A stretch of 37,030 nt of DNA from Rhodanobacter thiooxydans LCS2 (GTDB lineage: Bacteria > Pseudomonadota > Gammaproteobacteria > Xanthomonadales > Rhodanobacteraceae), in the NCBI RefSeq assembly GCF_000264375.1, contig NZ_AJXW01000097.1:1-37030 (forward strand), read 5' to 3'. Positions 24,507 through 32,370 of the stretch are shown here, one piece after another. The translations under genes were made by a program, and so were the position numbers. Position 1 is the first letter of the stretch; the number at the start of each line of letters is the position of its first letter. The notes under the pieces were generated by a model. That model had not been told where the DNA came from. It saw only the letters and a program-made list of their open reading frames with translations, and made no database searches.

Positions 24507-24720
24507 AGGTCCGATCCATTGCGCGCGGTTCGCGGGGAGCACACGCAGGCGGCGTATGTGCGGGCGATCGCCGATGGGGCCAACTTCCCGATCGACCCCG
24601 GCAGTCGTTGATGACAGGCCCTGGTTTTTCCGACGGGAGACTGCCGTGATCGTCCGAGCCGGTCTCACGGGGTGAGATGGGCAGCCGATTAACTGCGTCC
24701 ACCGTCTTCCAGGCCTGTGC

Positions 24721-27129
24721 ATGAACGCTCTCCCTGATCGCTATGCTTCCGACGAACTGGTGCTGCGCCATCCCGGCGATGGCCGCACGCTTGCCCAACG
24801 CCTGACGAAGCGGTATGCCGCGCGGATCACGGGGGCCTTTGTGGTGCCCGGACGCGAGGGTTCCTACGCGTCCCTGCCAGACGATCTGCCACCGGCGCTC
24901 GCCCAGGCCCTGCGCTCGCGTGGCATCGAACGTCTTTACAGTCATCAGGCCGAAGCGTGGGCAGCGACGCAATCCGGCAGCCACGTGGCCATCGTCACGC
25001 CGACCGCTTCGGGGAAATCGCTGTGCTACACATTGCCGGTCGTCACCGCCGCGATGACGCAACGCGCCAAGGCGCTATATCTGTTTCCGACCAAGGCGCT
25101 GGCACAGGATCAGGTCGCCGAACTGCTCGAACTCAATCAAGCCGGTGGTCTTGGCGTCAAGGCCTTCACCTTTGACGGCGATACACCGGGTGACGCGCGC
25201 CAGGCCATTCGACTGCATGGCGACATCGTGGTGAGCAATCCGGACATGCTCCATCAGGCGATCCTGCCGCATCACACGAAGTGGGCGCAGTTCTTCGAGA
25301 ATCTGCGTTACGTGGTGATCGACGAGGTGCACACGTATCGGGGCGTCTTCGGCTCGCACGTGGCCAACGTGATCCGCCGCCTCAAACGGGTGTGCGCATT
25401 TTACGGTGTGACTCCGCAGTTCATCCTGTGCTCGGCGACCATCGGCAATCCGCAGGAACACGCCGAGGCGTTGATCGAGGATGCGGTCACCGCAATCACC
25501 GAAAGCGGTGCACCGACGGGCGACAAGCACGTGCTGCTGTGGAATCCGCCGGTGGTCAATCCCGATCTGGGGTTGCGGGCCTCGGCACGTTCGCAAACCA
25601 ACCGCATCGCGCGGCTGGCCATCAAGTCCGGCATGAAGACATTGGTGTTCGCGCAGAGTCGCACCATGGTGGAGGTGCTGACCAAATACCTCAAAGACGT
25701 GTTCGATCACGACCCACGCAAGCCGGCTCGGATTCGTGCGTATCGGGGCGGCTATCTGCCGAAGGAACGACGGGCGGCGGAGCGCGAGATGCGTGCCGGG
25801 ACCATCGACGGCATCGTGAGTACCTCGGCCCTGGAACTGGGCGTGGATATCGGCGGCCTCGATGTCGTCGTGCTCAACGGCTATCCCGGCTCGGTGGCGG
25901 CCACATGGCAGCGCTTCGGGCGCGCCGGGCGCCGCCAGCAGTCCGCCCTGGGTGTGCTGGTGGCAAGCTCGGATCCCCTGGACCAATACCTGGTGCGCCA
26001 TCCGGAGTTCTTCCAGGATGCGCCCCCCGAGCACGCCCGCATCCAGCCCGATCAGCCGTTGATCCTGCTCGACCACATCCGTTGCGCCGCCTTTGAACTG
26101 CCCTTCGTCGGTGATGAGATGTTTGGCACCGAAGTGACCACACCCTGGCTTGACGTGCTGGGCGAGGAAGGCGTGCTGCACCGGGAAGGCGACCGCTGGG
26201 AGTGGATCGCCGACAGCTACCCCGCGATCGCCGTGTCTCTCCGGTCTGTCGCCGATGGCAATTTCGTCGTGGTCGACCGCACCAATGGACGCCAGACGAT
26301 CATCGCGGAAGTCGACTACACCGCCGCACCGGTGACCCTCTACGAAGGCGCCATCCACATGATCCAGTCCGTGCCCTACCAGGTCGAGCGCCTCGATTGG
26401 GCAGGGCGCAAGGCATACGTCACGCGCACTCAGGTGGATTACTACACCGACGCGATCGACTACACCAAGCTCAAGGTGCTCGATTGCTTCGACACGTCTG
26501 ACGCGGGGTGCGGGCAGGCGCATCACGGGGAGGTGCATGTCGTCCGTCGCGTGCCCGGCTACAAGAAGATCCGCTTCTACTCGCATGAGAACATCGGCTA
26601 CGGCCCGGTCAACCTGCCGGACCAGGAGCTACACACCACCGCGGTGTGGTGGCAGTTGGCCGCGGTGGTACTCGACGCCGCCTTTGAAGATCGCCAGCAG
26701 GCGCTGGATGGCTTCCTCGGGGCGGCCTATGCCTTGCACATCGTGGCAACGGTGGCGGTGATGGCCGAGGCGCGCGACCTGCAAAAGTCGGTGGGCAGCG
26801 GCGACGGTACGTGGTTCGTCAGCGCCGACCTGTCGGGCCGCGGTCAGATCCGCGGTATCGACGGTCAACCTGCCGCTCTGGCGGCGAATGCGCCCTTCAC
26901 GCCGACGGTCTATCTCTACGACGCCTTTCCTGGTGGCATCGGTCTGAGCGAGCCTTTGTTCCATCGCCGCGAGGATCTGGTGGCTCAGGCCGTCACCCTG
27001 ATCGAGCGCTGCGATTGCCGCGGGGGCTGCCCGGCCTGCGTGGGGCCAGTGCTCGCGGCTGACGAAGATGCGGCTACCACACCGAAGGCACTGGCACTGC
27101 GTGTGCTCGCCCTGTGGGTGGCGCTGTGA
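24721..27129 (+). CDS. mrfA: MrfA-type DEVH-box DNA helicase with C-terminal cysteine motif
   Basis: An 802-residue superfamily-2 helicase of the MrfA/YprA group, which in Bacillus subtilis acts in repair of mitomycin C damage. The ATPase core has the Walker A motif TPTASGKS (93-100), DEVH (201-204) and SAT motif III, followed by a second RecA domain with the ALELGVDIGGLD and QRFGRAGRR motifs. The C-terminal MZB/DUF1998 domain ends with C764-x-C766-x3-C770-x2-C773, the four-cysteine metal site of MrfA. Length is close to the family norm. It overlaps the next gene by GTGA. The pairing with an exonuclease gene strongly supports the name. Confidence 0.9.
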   Translation: MNALPDRYASDELVLRHPGDGRTLAQRLTKRYAARITGAFVVPGREGSYASLPDDLPPALAQALRSRGIERLYSHQAEAWAATQSGSHVAIVTPTASGKSLCYTLPVVTAAMTQRAKALYLFPTKALAQDQVAELLELNQAGGLGVKAFTFDGDTPGDARQAIRLHGDIVVSNPDMLHQAILPHHTKWAQFFENLRYVVIDEVHTYRGVFGSHVANVIRRLKRVCAFYGVTPQFILCSATIGNPQEHAEALIEDAVTAITESGAPTGDKHVLLWNPPVVNPDLGLRASARSQTNRIARLAIKSGMKTLVFAQSRTMVEVLTKYLKDVFDHDPRKPARIRAYRGGYLPKERRAAEREMRAGTIDGIVSTSALELGVDIGGLDVVVLNGYPGSVAATWQRFGRAGRRQQSALGVLVASSDPLDQYLVRHPEFFQDAPPEHARIQPDQPLILLDHIRCAAFELPFVGDEMFGTEVTTPWLDVLGEEGVLHREGDRWEWIADSYPAIAVSLRSVADGNFVVVDRTNGRQTIIAEVDYTAAPVTLYEGAIHMIQSVPYQVERLDWAGRKAYVTRTQVDYYTDAIDYTKLKVLDCFDTSDAGCGQAHHGEVHVVRRVPGYKKIRFYSHENIGYGPVNLPDQELHTTAVWWQLAAVVLDAAFEDRQQALDGFLGAAYALHIVATVAVMAEARDLQKSVGSGDGTWFVSADLSGRGQIRGIDGQPAALAANAPFTPTVYLYDAFPGGIGLSEPLFHRREDLVAQAVTLIERCDCRGGCPACVGPVLAADEDAATTPKALALRVLALWVAL

Positions 27130-27935
27130 GTGCATTGCTCCAGAAGCTGCGCGGGCTGCGCACGGAGGCGGGACTGGCTGCGCCGGTGATCGCTCCACCC
27201 GCGTCGACGGATGTCCGGCGACTCGTGCAGTTCCGCGCCAAGCACACGCGACCGGCGCTGCCGATCGCGTCGCTCGATCGTGAAGTGGTCGGCGAGGAAA
27301 TTGCGCCGGGACTTCGATTCACCGAAACCCATGCGGACTGGCCGTCGCCACCGGGCATCATCGATGCACGTTTTGCCCGCCTCGATGATCCGGTGCACGG
27401 CGCCAACCTGATGCACTTCGACACCGAAACCACGGGCCTGGCCGGCGGCACGGGGACGCGGGCGTTCATGATCGGAGCAGCCGACTGGGTCGGTGAACGC
27501 TTCCGCATTCGCCAGCTGACGATCACGTCGATGAGCGCCGAAGCCTCGATGCTGCGGACGTTCGCTTCATGGCTGAATCCGGAGACCGTGCTCGTCAGCT
27601 ATAACGGCAAGTGCTACGACGCCCCGCTCCTGGCTACCCGCTATCGATTGGCCCGCCTGCCCAACCCGCTGATGGGATTGCGCCACCTGGATCTCCTGCA
27701 CCCGGTGCGGCGCCGCTGGAAAGGCGTGTGGGAGAACTGTCGGCTGGCGACAGTCGAACGACAACTGCTCGGCGTGGTGCGCGAGGATGACTTGCCTGGT
27801 TCCGAAGCACCTGCCGCGTGGCTGACTTATCTGCGTGGCGGCCCGGCGACCAACCTGCGGCGAGTGGCTCACCACAACGCCCAGGATCTCCGGAGCCTGG
27901 CGGGCGTACTGCTTCATATGGCCAGGATTCCCTGA
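27126..27935 (+). CDS. mrfB: MrfB-type DEDD exonuclease (YprB RNase H-like)
   Basis: A 269-residue nuclease of the YprB/MrfB family, partner of MrfA in removal of mitomycin-type lesions. The exonuclease I motif is D99-T-E101 in HFDTETTGLAGG. SYNGKCYDAPLL gives motif II, and HHNAQDLRSL near 258 gives the last acidic site. The N-terminal 90 residues are a lead-in segment without recognised domain. Start GTG 27126 overlaps the mrfA stop by GTGA, so the two proteins are coupled. The pair stands alone in the gap between sulfur genes and glycan genes, with no lexA-type box that I can see. Confidence 0.85.
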   Translation: MSALLQKLRGLRTEAGLAAPVIAPPASTDVRRLVQFRAKHTRPALPIASLDREVVGEEIAPGLRFTETHADWPSPPGIIDARFARLDDPVHGANLMHFDTETTGLAGGTGTRAFMIGAADWVGERFRIRQLTITSMSAEASMLRTFASWLNPETVLVSYNGKCYDAPLLATRYRLARLPNPLMGLRHLDLLHPVRRRWKGVWENCRLATVERQLLGVVREDDLPGSEAPAAWLTYLRGGPATNLRRVAHHNAQDLRSLAGVLLHMARIP

Positions 27936-28258
27936 GGCATCACAACGAAGGACCTGACGATGTACGGAAGCCTGGGCGATCCAGCTTCGACTTGGTGAAT
28001 GCTTGCGCAGCCAGGACGGTCGCGCGAGCCGTCATCCATGCGCTGCCTCCGTTGGCGGTGCGGAGCCACACCGCGAAGTGGGACAGCAGCAACCGGACTC
28101 TGTCGCATGTCGTGTCAGCACCGGCACGAATTGCTGATTTGACCACCGGCTTTGCCCCGAGAGACCTTCGAGGTCGCGATGGCCTGCTGCCTACCACGTT
28201 CGATCCGGGAATGACAGTCCCGATGAGCCGCCTTTATCTTGGCCCTGATCTGCATTAA

Positions 28259-28274
28259 TGTGACCTAAGTCACA
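28259..28274. promoter_or_regulatory. CRP/Clp-type palindrome
   Basis: TGTGACCTAAGTCACA is a near-perfect dyad that equals the CRP consensus halves TGTGA and TCACA with six bases between. In xanthomonads the CRP homologue Clp, which responds to cyclic di-GMP, binds such sites and controls exopolysaccharide genes. It lies 185 bases before the sigma-54 candidate, a distance that would also suit an enhancer-binding protein. Confidence 0.6.
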
Positions 28275-28458
28275 AAAATTGTCGGCATGGCGATCGGCTA
28301 TGCCTTCCATGGGAACAGGGCCCATGTCCTGGCGCACGCATTTTCAGCCTGCCGTGCGCAGGGTTCACGCTGTTGTTCACGCCCCGGCCTCGGGCCGGCA
28401 TGGGTGGCTGCGCCTCGCGTGGCCAGATCGTGAGCGGCAACGCAGCTGTCCTTGTTGG

Positions 28459-28474
28459 TGGAACGAATTGTGCA
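28459..28474 (+). promoter_or_regulatory. Candidate sigma-54 promoter of the glycan operon
   Basis: TGGAACGAATTGTGCA matches 10 of the 12 defined bases of TGGCACG-N4-TTGCA, and the invariant GG (28460-28461) and GC (28472-28473) are exactly ten bases apart. A start point near 28485 would leave about 44 bases before the first gene. Confidence 0.5.
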
Positions 28475-28528
28475 TGGATCAGGCATGGGCTGGGCCACGT
28501 GCCGCAAAGGCGACCAAAGGGGACCGTG

Positions 28529-29590
28529 ATGGACAATCCTGTCAATGAGGCGACGCTGCTGATCGTGGCGTATTGGGTGGCGGTGCTCACCCTGGTGCTC
28601 GCCTTCAGCCTGTTGTCGGTCATTATTTTCCTGCGTGCACGTTCGCGCCGGCGCGAGCGGCGCGACCGGCATGCGCGGCTGCACTGGTCGCAGCTGATGC
28701 AGCGCGTGCTGGCGGGCGAAGAGCTGCGGTTGCGCCCGCTGGGGCAGGGTGAAGTCGCCGGCTTCATCGAAACCTGGAACGCGACCCACGAATCGCTGTC
28801 GCGCGCGGAGTCGGCGCGATTGCTGCCGCTGGGACAGCGCGTGGGCCTGGCGGATGCGGCGCGACGCATGTTGCAAGGCAACTACCACGATCGCGCGATG
28901 GCCATCATCGCGTTGGGGCACCTGCGCGAGCAGGACATGTTCGACGAGCTGGTGCCGTTCCTCAACGACCGCAGCCCGATCGTCTCGCTGTGCGCGGCAC
29001 ATGCGCTGGGGCAGGTGGACCCGCCCCGGGCGATGGCGATGTTCGTGCCGATGATCCTGCAGCGCGACGACTGGATGCCGGGTAACGTGGCCCGCATCCT
29101 GGCCCGCAACGAGGACGGCAGCGCGGCGCGCGAACTCGACAGCGCCTTGCTGCATGCCAATACCAGCACCATCGCGAAGCTGGTGCGGTTCCTGGCCGAG
29201 ATCGATCCCGCGCGTGCCGCCGCGGTGATCCGGCAATTGCTCGACAGCTCGGTCGACGACCATGCGATCTCGGTCTGCCTGCAGCTGGTGAACGACCGGC
29301 AGGACCGCGAGCGGGTGGCGGGCTTTCTCGACGCGCCGCGCTGGCACGTGCGCATGCACGCAGCGTCGGCGCTGGGCCGCCTCGGCGAGGCGACCGACAC
29401 CGAGCGACTGGAGCCGATGCTGGCCGACAAGGTGTGGTGGGTGCGCTACCGCGCCGCACAGGCGCTGCTGGCGCTGCCGGGCATGGGCGCGGCCGCGCTG
29501 CGCCAGCTGCAGCAGCGGCAGGACGACGCCTACGGGCGGGACATCATCGACCAGGTGCTTTCCGAGCACGACATGGGAGTCGTGGCATGA
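28529..29590 (+). CDS. Membrane-anchored HEAT-repeat protein
   Basis: A 353-residue protein with one N-terminal membrane helix (about 8-36), a basic stop-transfer patch (RARSRRRERRDRHARL), then a cytoplasmic all-helical region with about five HEAT-type repeats (for example RAMAIIALGHLREQD, VSLCAAHALGQVDP and VRMHAASALGRLGEA). Such repeats hold protein complexes together. Start ATG 28529 has AGGGG six bases upstream. Its stop overlaps the glycosyltransferase start by ATGA, so the two are made together; it may be the scaffold or regulatory subunit of the synthase, in the place that PgaD holds in the PNAG system. No enzyme motif is visible. Confidence 0.85.
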   Translation: MDNPVNEATLLIVAYWVAVLTLVLAFSLLSVIIFLRARSRRRERRDRHARLHWSQLMQRVLAGEELRLRPLGQGEVAGFIETWNATHESLSRAESARLLPLGQRVGLADAARRMLQGNYHDRAMAIIALGHLREQDMFDELVPFLNDRSPIVSLCAAHALGQVDPPRAMAMFVPMILQRDDWMPGNVARILARNEDGSAARELDSALLHANTSTIAKLVRFLAEIDPARAAAVIRQLLDSSVDDHAISVCLQLVNDRQDRERVAGFLDAPRWHVRMHAASALGRLGEATDTERLEPMLADKVWWVRYRAAQALLALPGMGAAALRQLQQRQDDAYGRDIIDQVLSEHDMGVVA

Positions 29591-31098
29591 ACACGCACTG
29601 GAGCGCGGCCCCGGGCTTGCTGCAGCTGGGCTCCTGGGAGCATGTGCTGGTCTCGATGCAGTGGATCTTCATGATCTACTTCGTGGCGATCAATCTGGCC
29701 TACCTGATCCTCAACTACATCTCCGCCTACCAGATCGTGCGCTACATGCGTGAGTACCGGGCCAACTACCTGCCGCCCGGCCTGCGTGAATACCAGCCAC
29801 CGGTGAGCATCGTGCTGCCCGCGCACAACGAGGAGAAGTCGGTGGTGGCCTCGGTGCATTCGCTGCTCAAGACCAACTACCCCGAGTTCGAGGTCGTCGT
29901 GGTCAACGACGGCTCCAGCGACCACACCCGCAACGCGCTGATCGAGGCTTTCGGTCTGGTGAAGGTGCCCGAGGCCTATCGCGCGCGGCTGCATACCGAG
30001 GAGGTCATCGGCGTCTACGCTTCGGCCCGCTACCCGCACGTGCGCATGGTGGACAAGGTCAACGGCGGCAAGGCCGACGCGATCAACGCCGGCATCAACT
30101 GCGTGCGCTATCCGCTGTTCTGCGTGGTGGACGCCGACTGCATCCTGCAGCCGGAGAGCCTTTCGCGGGTGGTGCGTCCGTTCCTGGAGGATCGGCGCGT
30201 GGCGGCCACCGGCGGCGTGGTGCGCGTACTCAACGGCTGCAAGGTCGCCGACGGCATGCTGTCCAGGGTGGGCCTGCCCGATCGCTGGCTGCCCAGCTTC
30301 CAGGTGATCGAATACCTGCGCGCGTTCCTGTTCGGGCGCATGGGCTGGTCGCCGATGAACGCGCTGCTGATCATCTCCGGCGCGTTTGGCGTGTTCTACA
30401 AGGAGCGCGTGATCGCCATCGGCGGCTACCGCGACGACACGGTGGGCGAGGACATGGACCTGGTGGTGCGCCTGCACCGCAACCTGCGTGAGGAGAAGCG
30501 CGACTACCGCATCGTGTTCGTGCCGGACCCGGTGTGCTGGACCGAGGTGCCGACCGACGTCGCCTCGCTGGGCAACCAGCGCGTGCGCTGGCAGCGCGGC
30601 CTGGCCGAAAGCCTGTGGTCGAACATCGGCCTGATGTTCAACCGCCGCGGCGGCGTGGTGGGCTGGGTGGCGTTCCCGTTCATGCTGCTGTTCGAGTTCC
30701 TCGGCCCGATCATCGAGGTGGTCGGCTATGTCTCGATGATCGTGCTGGCCCTGGCCGGGCTGGTGCCGCTGAAGGTGTTCCTGGTTTTCCTGGCGGCGGC
30801 GATCGGCATGGGCGTGCTGCTGTCGGTCAACGCGATGCTGCTGGAGGAACTGTCCTTCGGCCTGTACGCGCGGCCGGCGCAGCAACTGCGGCTGTTCGCA
30901 GTCGCGGTGCTGGAGAACTTCGGCTACCGGCAGATGAACTCCTGCTGGCGCTTCTACGGCACGCTGCTGTGGCTGTTCGGACTGCGCAAGCACCATCGGT
31001 GGGGCCACATCCGGCGCGACGGCTCGTGGCACCACGGCCAGGTGGAGAACGAAACGATGCCGATCGACCAGGTTGCCGAAGGGAGCAAGCAGGCATGA
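29587..31098 (+). CDS. Processive family-2 glycosyltransferase (PgaC/NfrB-like)
   Basis: A 503-residue inner-membrane polysaccharide synthase. After an N-terminal membrane helix (about 24-45) the GT-A domain shows VSIVLPAHNEE, VVVNDGSSD, the D182-x-D184 metal motif, the catalytic D289 in VGEDMDL and Q331-R-V-R-W335, the signature of processive enzymes such as cellulose, hyaluronan and PNAG synthases. Several membrane helices follow (about 360-440), which would form the export channel. No PilZ domain is present. The sugar donor cannot be read from sequence. Start and stop both overlap neighbours by ATGA, tying it to the HEAT protein and the outer membrane barrel. Confidence 0.9.
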   Translation: MNTHWSAAPGLLQLGSWEHVLVSMQWIFMIYFVAINLAYLILNYISAYQIVRYMREYRANYLPPGLREYQPPVSIVLPAHNEEKSVVASVHSLLKTNYPEFEVVVVNDGSSDHTRNALIEAFGLVKVPEAYRARLHTEEVIGVYASARYPHVRMVDKVNGGKADAINAGINCVRYPLFCVVDADCILQPESLSRVVRPFLEDRRVAATGGVVRVLNGCKVADGMLSRVGLPDRWLPSFQVIEYLRAFLFGRMGWSPMNALLIISGAFGVFYKERVIAIGGYRDDTVGEDMDLVVRLHRNLREEKRDYRIVFVPDPVCWTEVPTDVASLGNQRVRWQRGLAESLWSNIGLMFNRRGGVVGWVAFPFMLLFEFLGPIIEVVGYVSMIVLALAGLVPLKVFLVFLAAAIGMGVLLSVNAMLLEELSFGLYARPAQQLRLFAVAVLENFGYRQMNSCWRFYGTLLWLFGLRKHHRWGHIRRDGSWHHGQVENETMPIDQVAEGSKQA

Positions 31099-32357
31099 AG
31101 CGCAGCAACCCATCCCGCAGGTCGCGTATCCGCTGGCCGCTGCTGCTGGCCCTGGCGGCAGCTTCGCCCTGCCTCATGGCGCAGACCGCCGCTGCCGACG
31201 CGCTGACGACCCAGCTGGCGCAGATACGCCAGCTCGCCACCGGCGGCCAGCGGTCGGTGGCCATCCAGCGCTACACCGCCTTGCTGGCCGAACACCCCGG
31301 CAACGGCGACCTGCTGCTGGCGCGCGGGCGCACCTACGCCTGGGACGGGCAGTACGCCGCGGCCGAAAGCGACCTGCGCCAGGTGGTGCAGCAGAGTCCG
31401 GCTTACGCCGACGCCTGGTCGGCGCTGGGCGACGCCTATCGCTGGAGCGGCCGCCCACAGCAGGCTGCCGACGCCTACGCGCAGTGGGTGGCGCTGGCGC
31501 CGAACGACCCGGCGGCGCGCATGGCGCGCGGTGCTGCCCTGCGCGATGCCGGCCAGAGCGCGGCCGCCCGCGCCGATTTCGACGCTGCAGCGGCACTCGG
31601 CGCCAACCCCGACGAGATCGCCAGCCTGCAGCGGAGCCTGCTGCCGGGCGCGGTCTATGCCAGCCGGGGCTATCGCTGGGGCGTCAACGCCGGCTGGGGC
31701 TACACCGGGTTCAGCGGCGGCCGGCAGGACTGGCACGATACCGACCTGTCGCTGCGGCGCTACTTCGACCGCGGCTCGCTCGCCCTGGAACTGCTGCGCG
31801 CCGACCATTTCGGCCGCAGCGACACGGCCTGGGCATTGGACGGTTACGTGTCGCTGTGGTCGCGTGCCTATGCCAACCTGCGCTACCAGCAGGGCCCTGC
31901 CAGCGGCATCCTGCCGAAGCGGGCGTGGCGCATGGAAGTGTTCCAGGGCGTGGGCAGCGGCTGGGAGCTGTCGGCCAGCGTCGACCAGCTGCACTTCACC
32001 GGCAACACCAACTTCTACGGCATCGGCGTGGGCCGCTACGTCGGCAACTGGTATGCCCGCTACAAGCTGCAGTACGTGCCGGGCGCGGGCTCCGGCAGCT
32101 GGAGCAACCGCTTCGTGCTGCGCAACTACTACCGCGGCGATGCCGACGATTACCTGGAGCTGAGCGCCAGCAGCGGCCGCAGCACCGACATGGACCGCTT
32201 CGGCACCATGGTACGCAACAGCAATGCCGCCATCGGCGTGTCCTGGGCGCACTACCTTTCGCCGCATTGGGGGTTCAAGCTGGGTGCGGGCTACGCCAGC
32301 GACGACGACGGCTACGACGAACGGCGATTGTGGCTCACGCTGTACGCGCGCTGGTAA
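31095..32357 (+). CDS. TPR plus YaiO-type outer membrane beta-barrel protein
   Basis: A 420-residue outer membrane protein. A signal peptide (about 1-35, ending SPCLMAQTAAADA) is followed by about four tetratricopeptide repeats (40-175; GDLLLARGRTYAWDGQYAAAESDLRQ-like units seen as helix pairs) and then a barrel domain (about 185-420) rich in alternating aromatic residues and ending YARW. The barrel matches the YaiO family. TPR plus barrel is the layout of exopolysaccharide exporters PgaA, BcsC and AlgK/E, so it is probably the outer membrane exit for the glycan made by the preceding synthase. Start overlaps the synthase stop by ATGA. Confidence 0.87.
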   Translation: MKRSNPSRRSRIRWPLLLALAAASPCLMAQTAAADALTTQLAQIRQLATGGQRSVAIQRYTALLAEHPGNGDLLLARGRTYAWDGQYAAAESDLRQVVQQSPAYADAWSALGDAYRWSGRPQQAADAYAQWVALAPNDPAARMARGAALRDAGQSAAARADFDAAAALGANPDEIASLQRSLLPGAVYASRGYRWGVNAGWGYTGFSGGRQDWHDTDLSLRRYFDRGSLALELLRADHFGRSDTAWALDGYVSLWSRAYANLRYQQGPASGILPKRAWRMEVFQGVGSGWELSASVDQLHFTGNTNFYGIGVGRYVGNWYARYKLQYVPGAGSGSWSNRFVLRNYYRGDADDYLELSASSGRSTDMDRFGTMVRNSNAAIGVSWAHYLSPHWGFKLGAGYASDDDGYDERRLWLTLYARW

Positions 32358-32370
32358 GCGGGCCGCGCCG

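Larger units (their letters stand above)
23997..24720. other. 724-base intergenic region with promoter, operator and hairpin
   Basis: No gene can be supported here on either strand; open frames lack ribosome sites and family features. It holds the minus-strand promoter and operator around 24301-24340, a leader of about 310 bases before the psiE-like gene, and an 11-bp hairpin at 24478-24506. The mrfA start at 24721 has only a weak ribosome site. Confidence 0.6.
27936..28528. other. 593-base intergenic region with regulatory sites
   Basis: No gene is supported; the open frames here have no family features. It contains a TGTGA-N6-TCACA palindrome at 28259-28274 and a candidate sigma-54 promoter at 28459-28474, both placed to serve the glycan operon that starts at 28529. 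Confidence 0.6.

Noticed and set aside
24354..24611. 85-codon + strand frame in the psiE-mrfA gap, with a stretch that recalls an integrase N-terminus
   Set aside because: No ribosome site at the start, no catalytic part and the likeness is only a few residues.
27940..28197. Minus-strand frame of 85 codons between mrfB and the glycan operon
   Set aside because: No recognised family, no ribosome site, and composition is like non-coding DNA.
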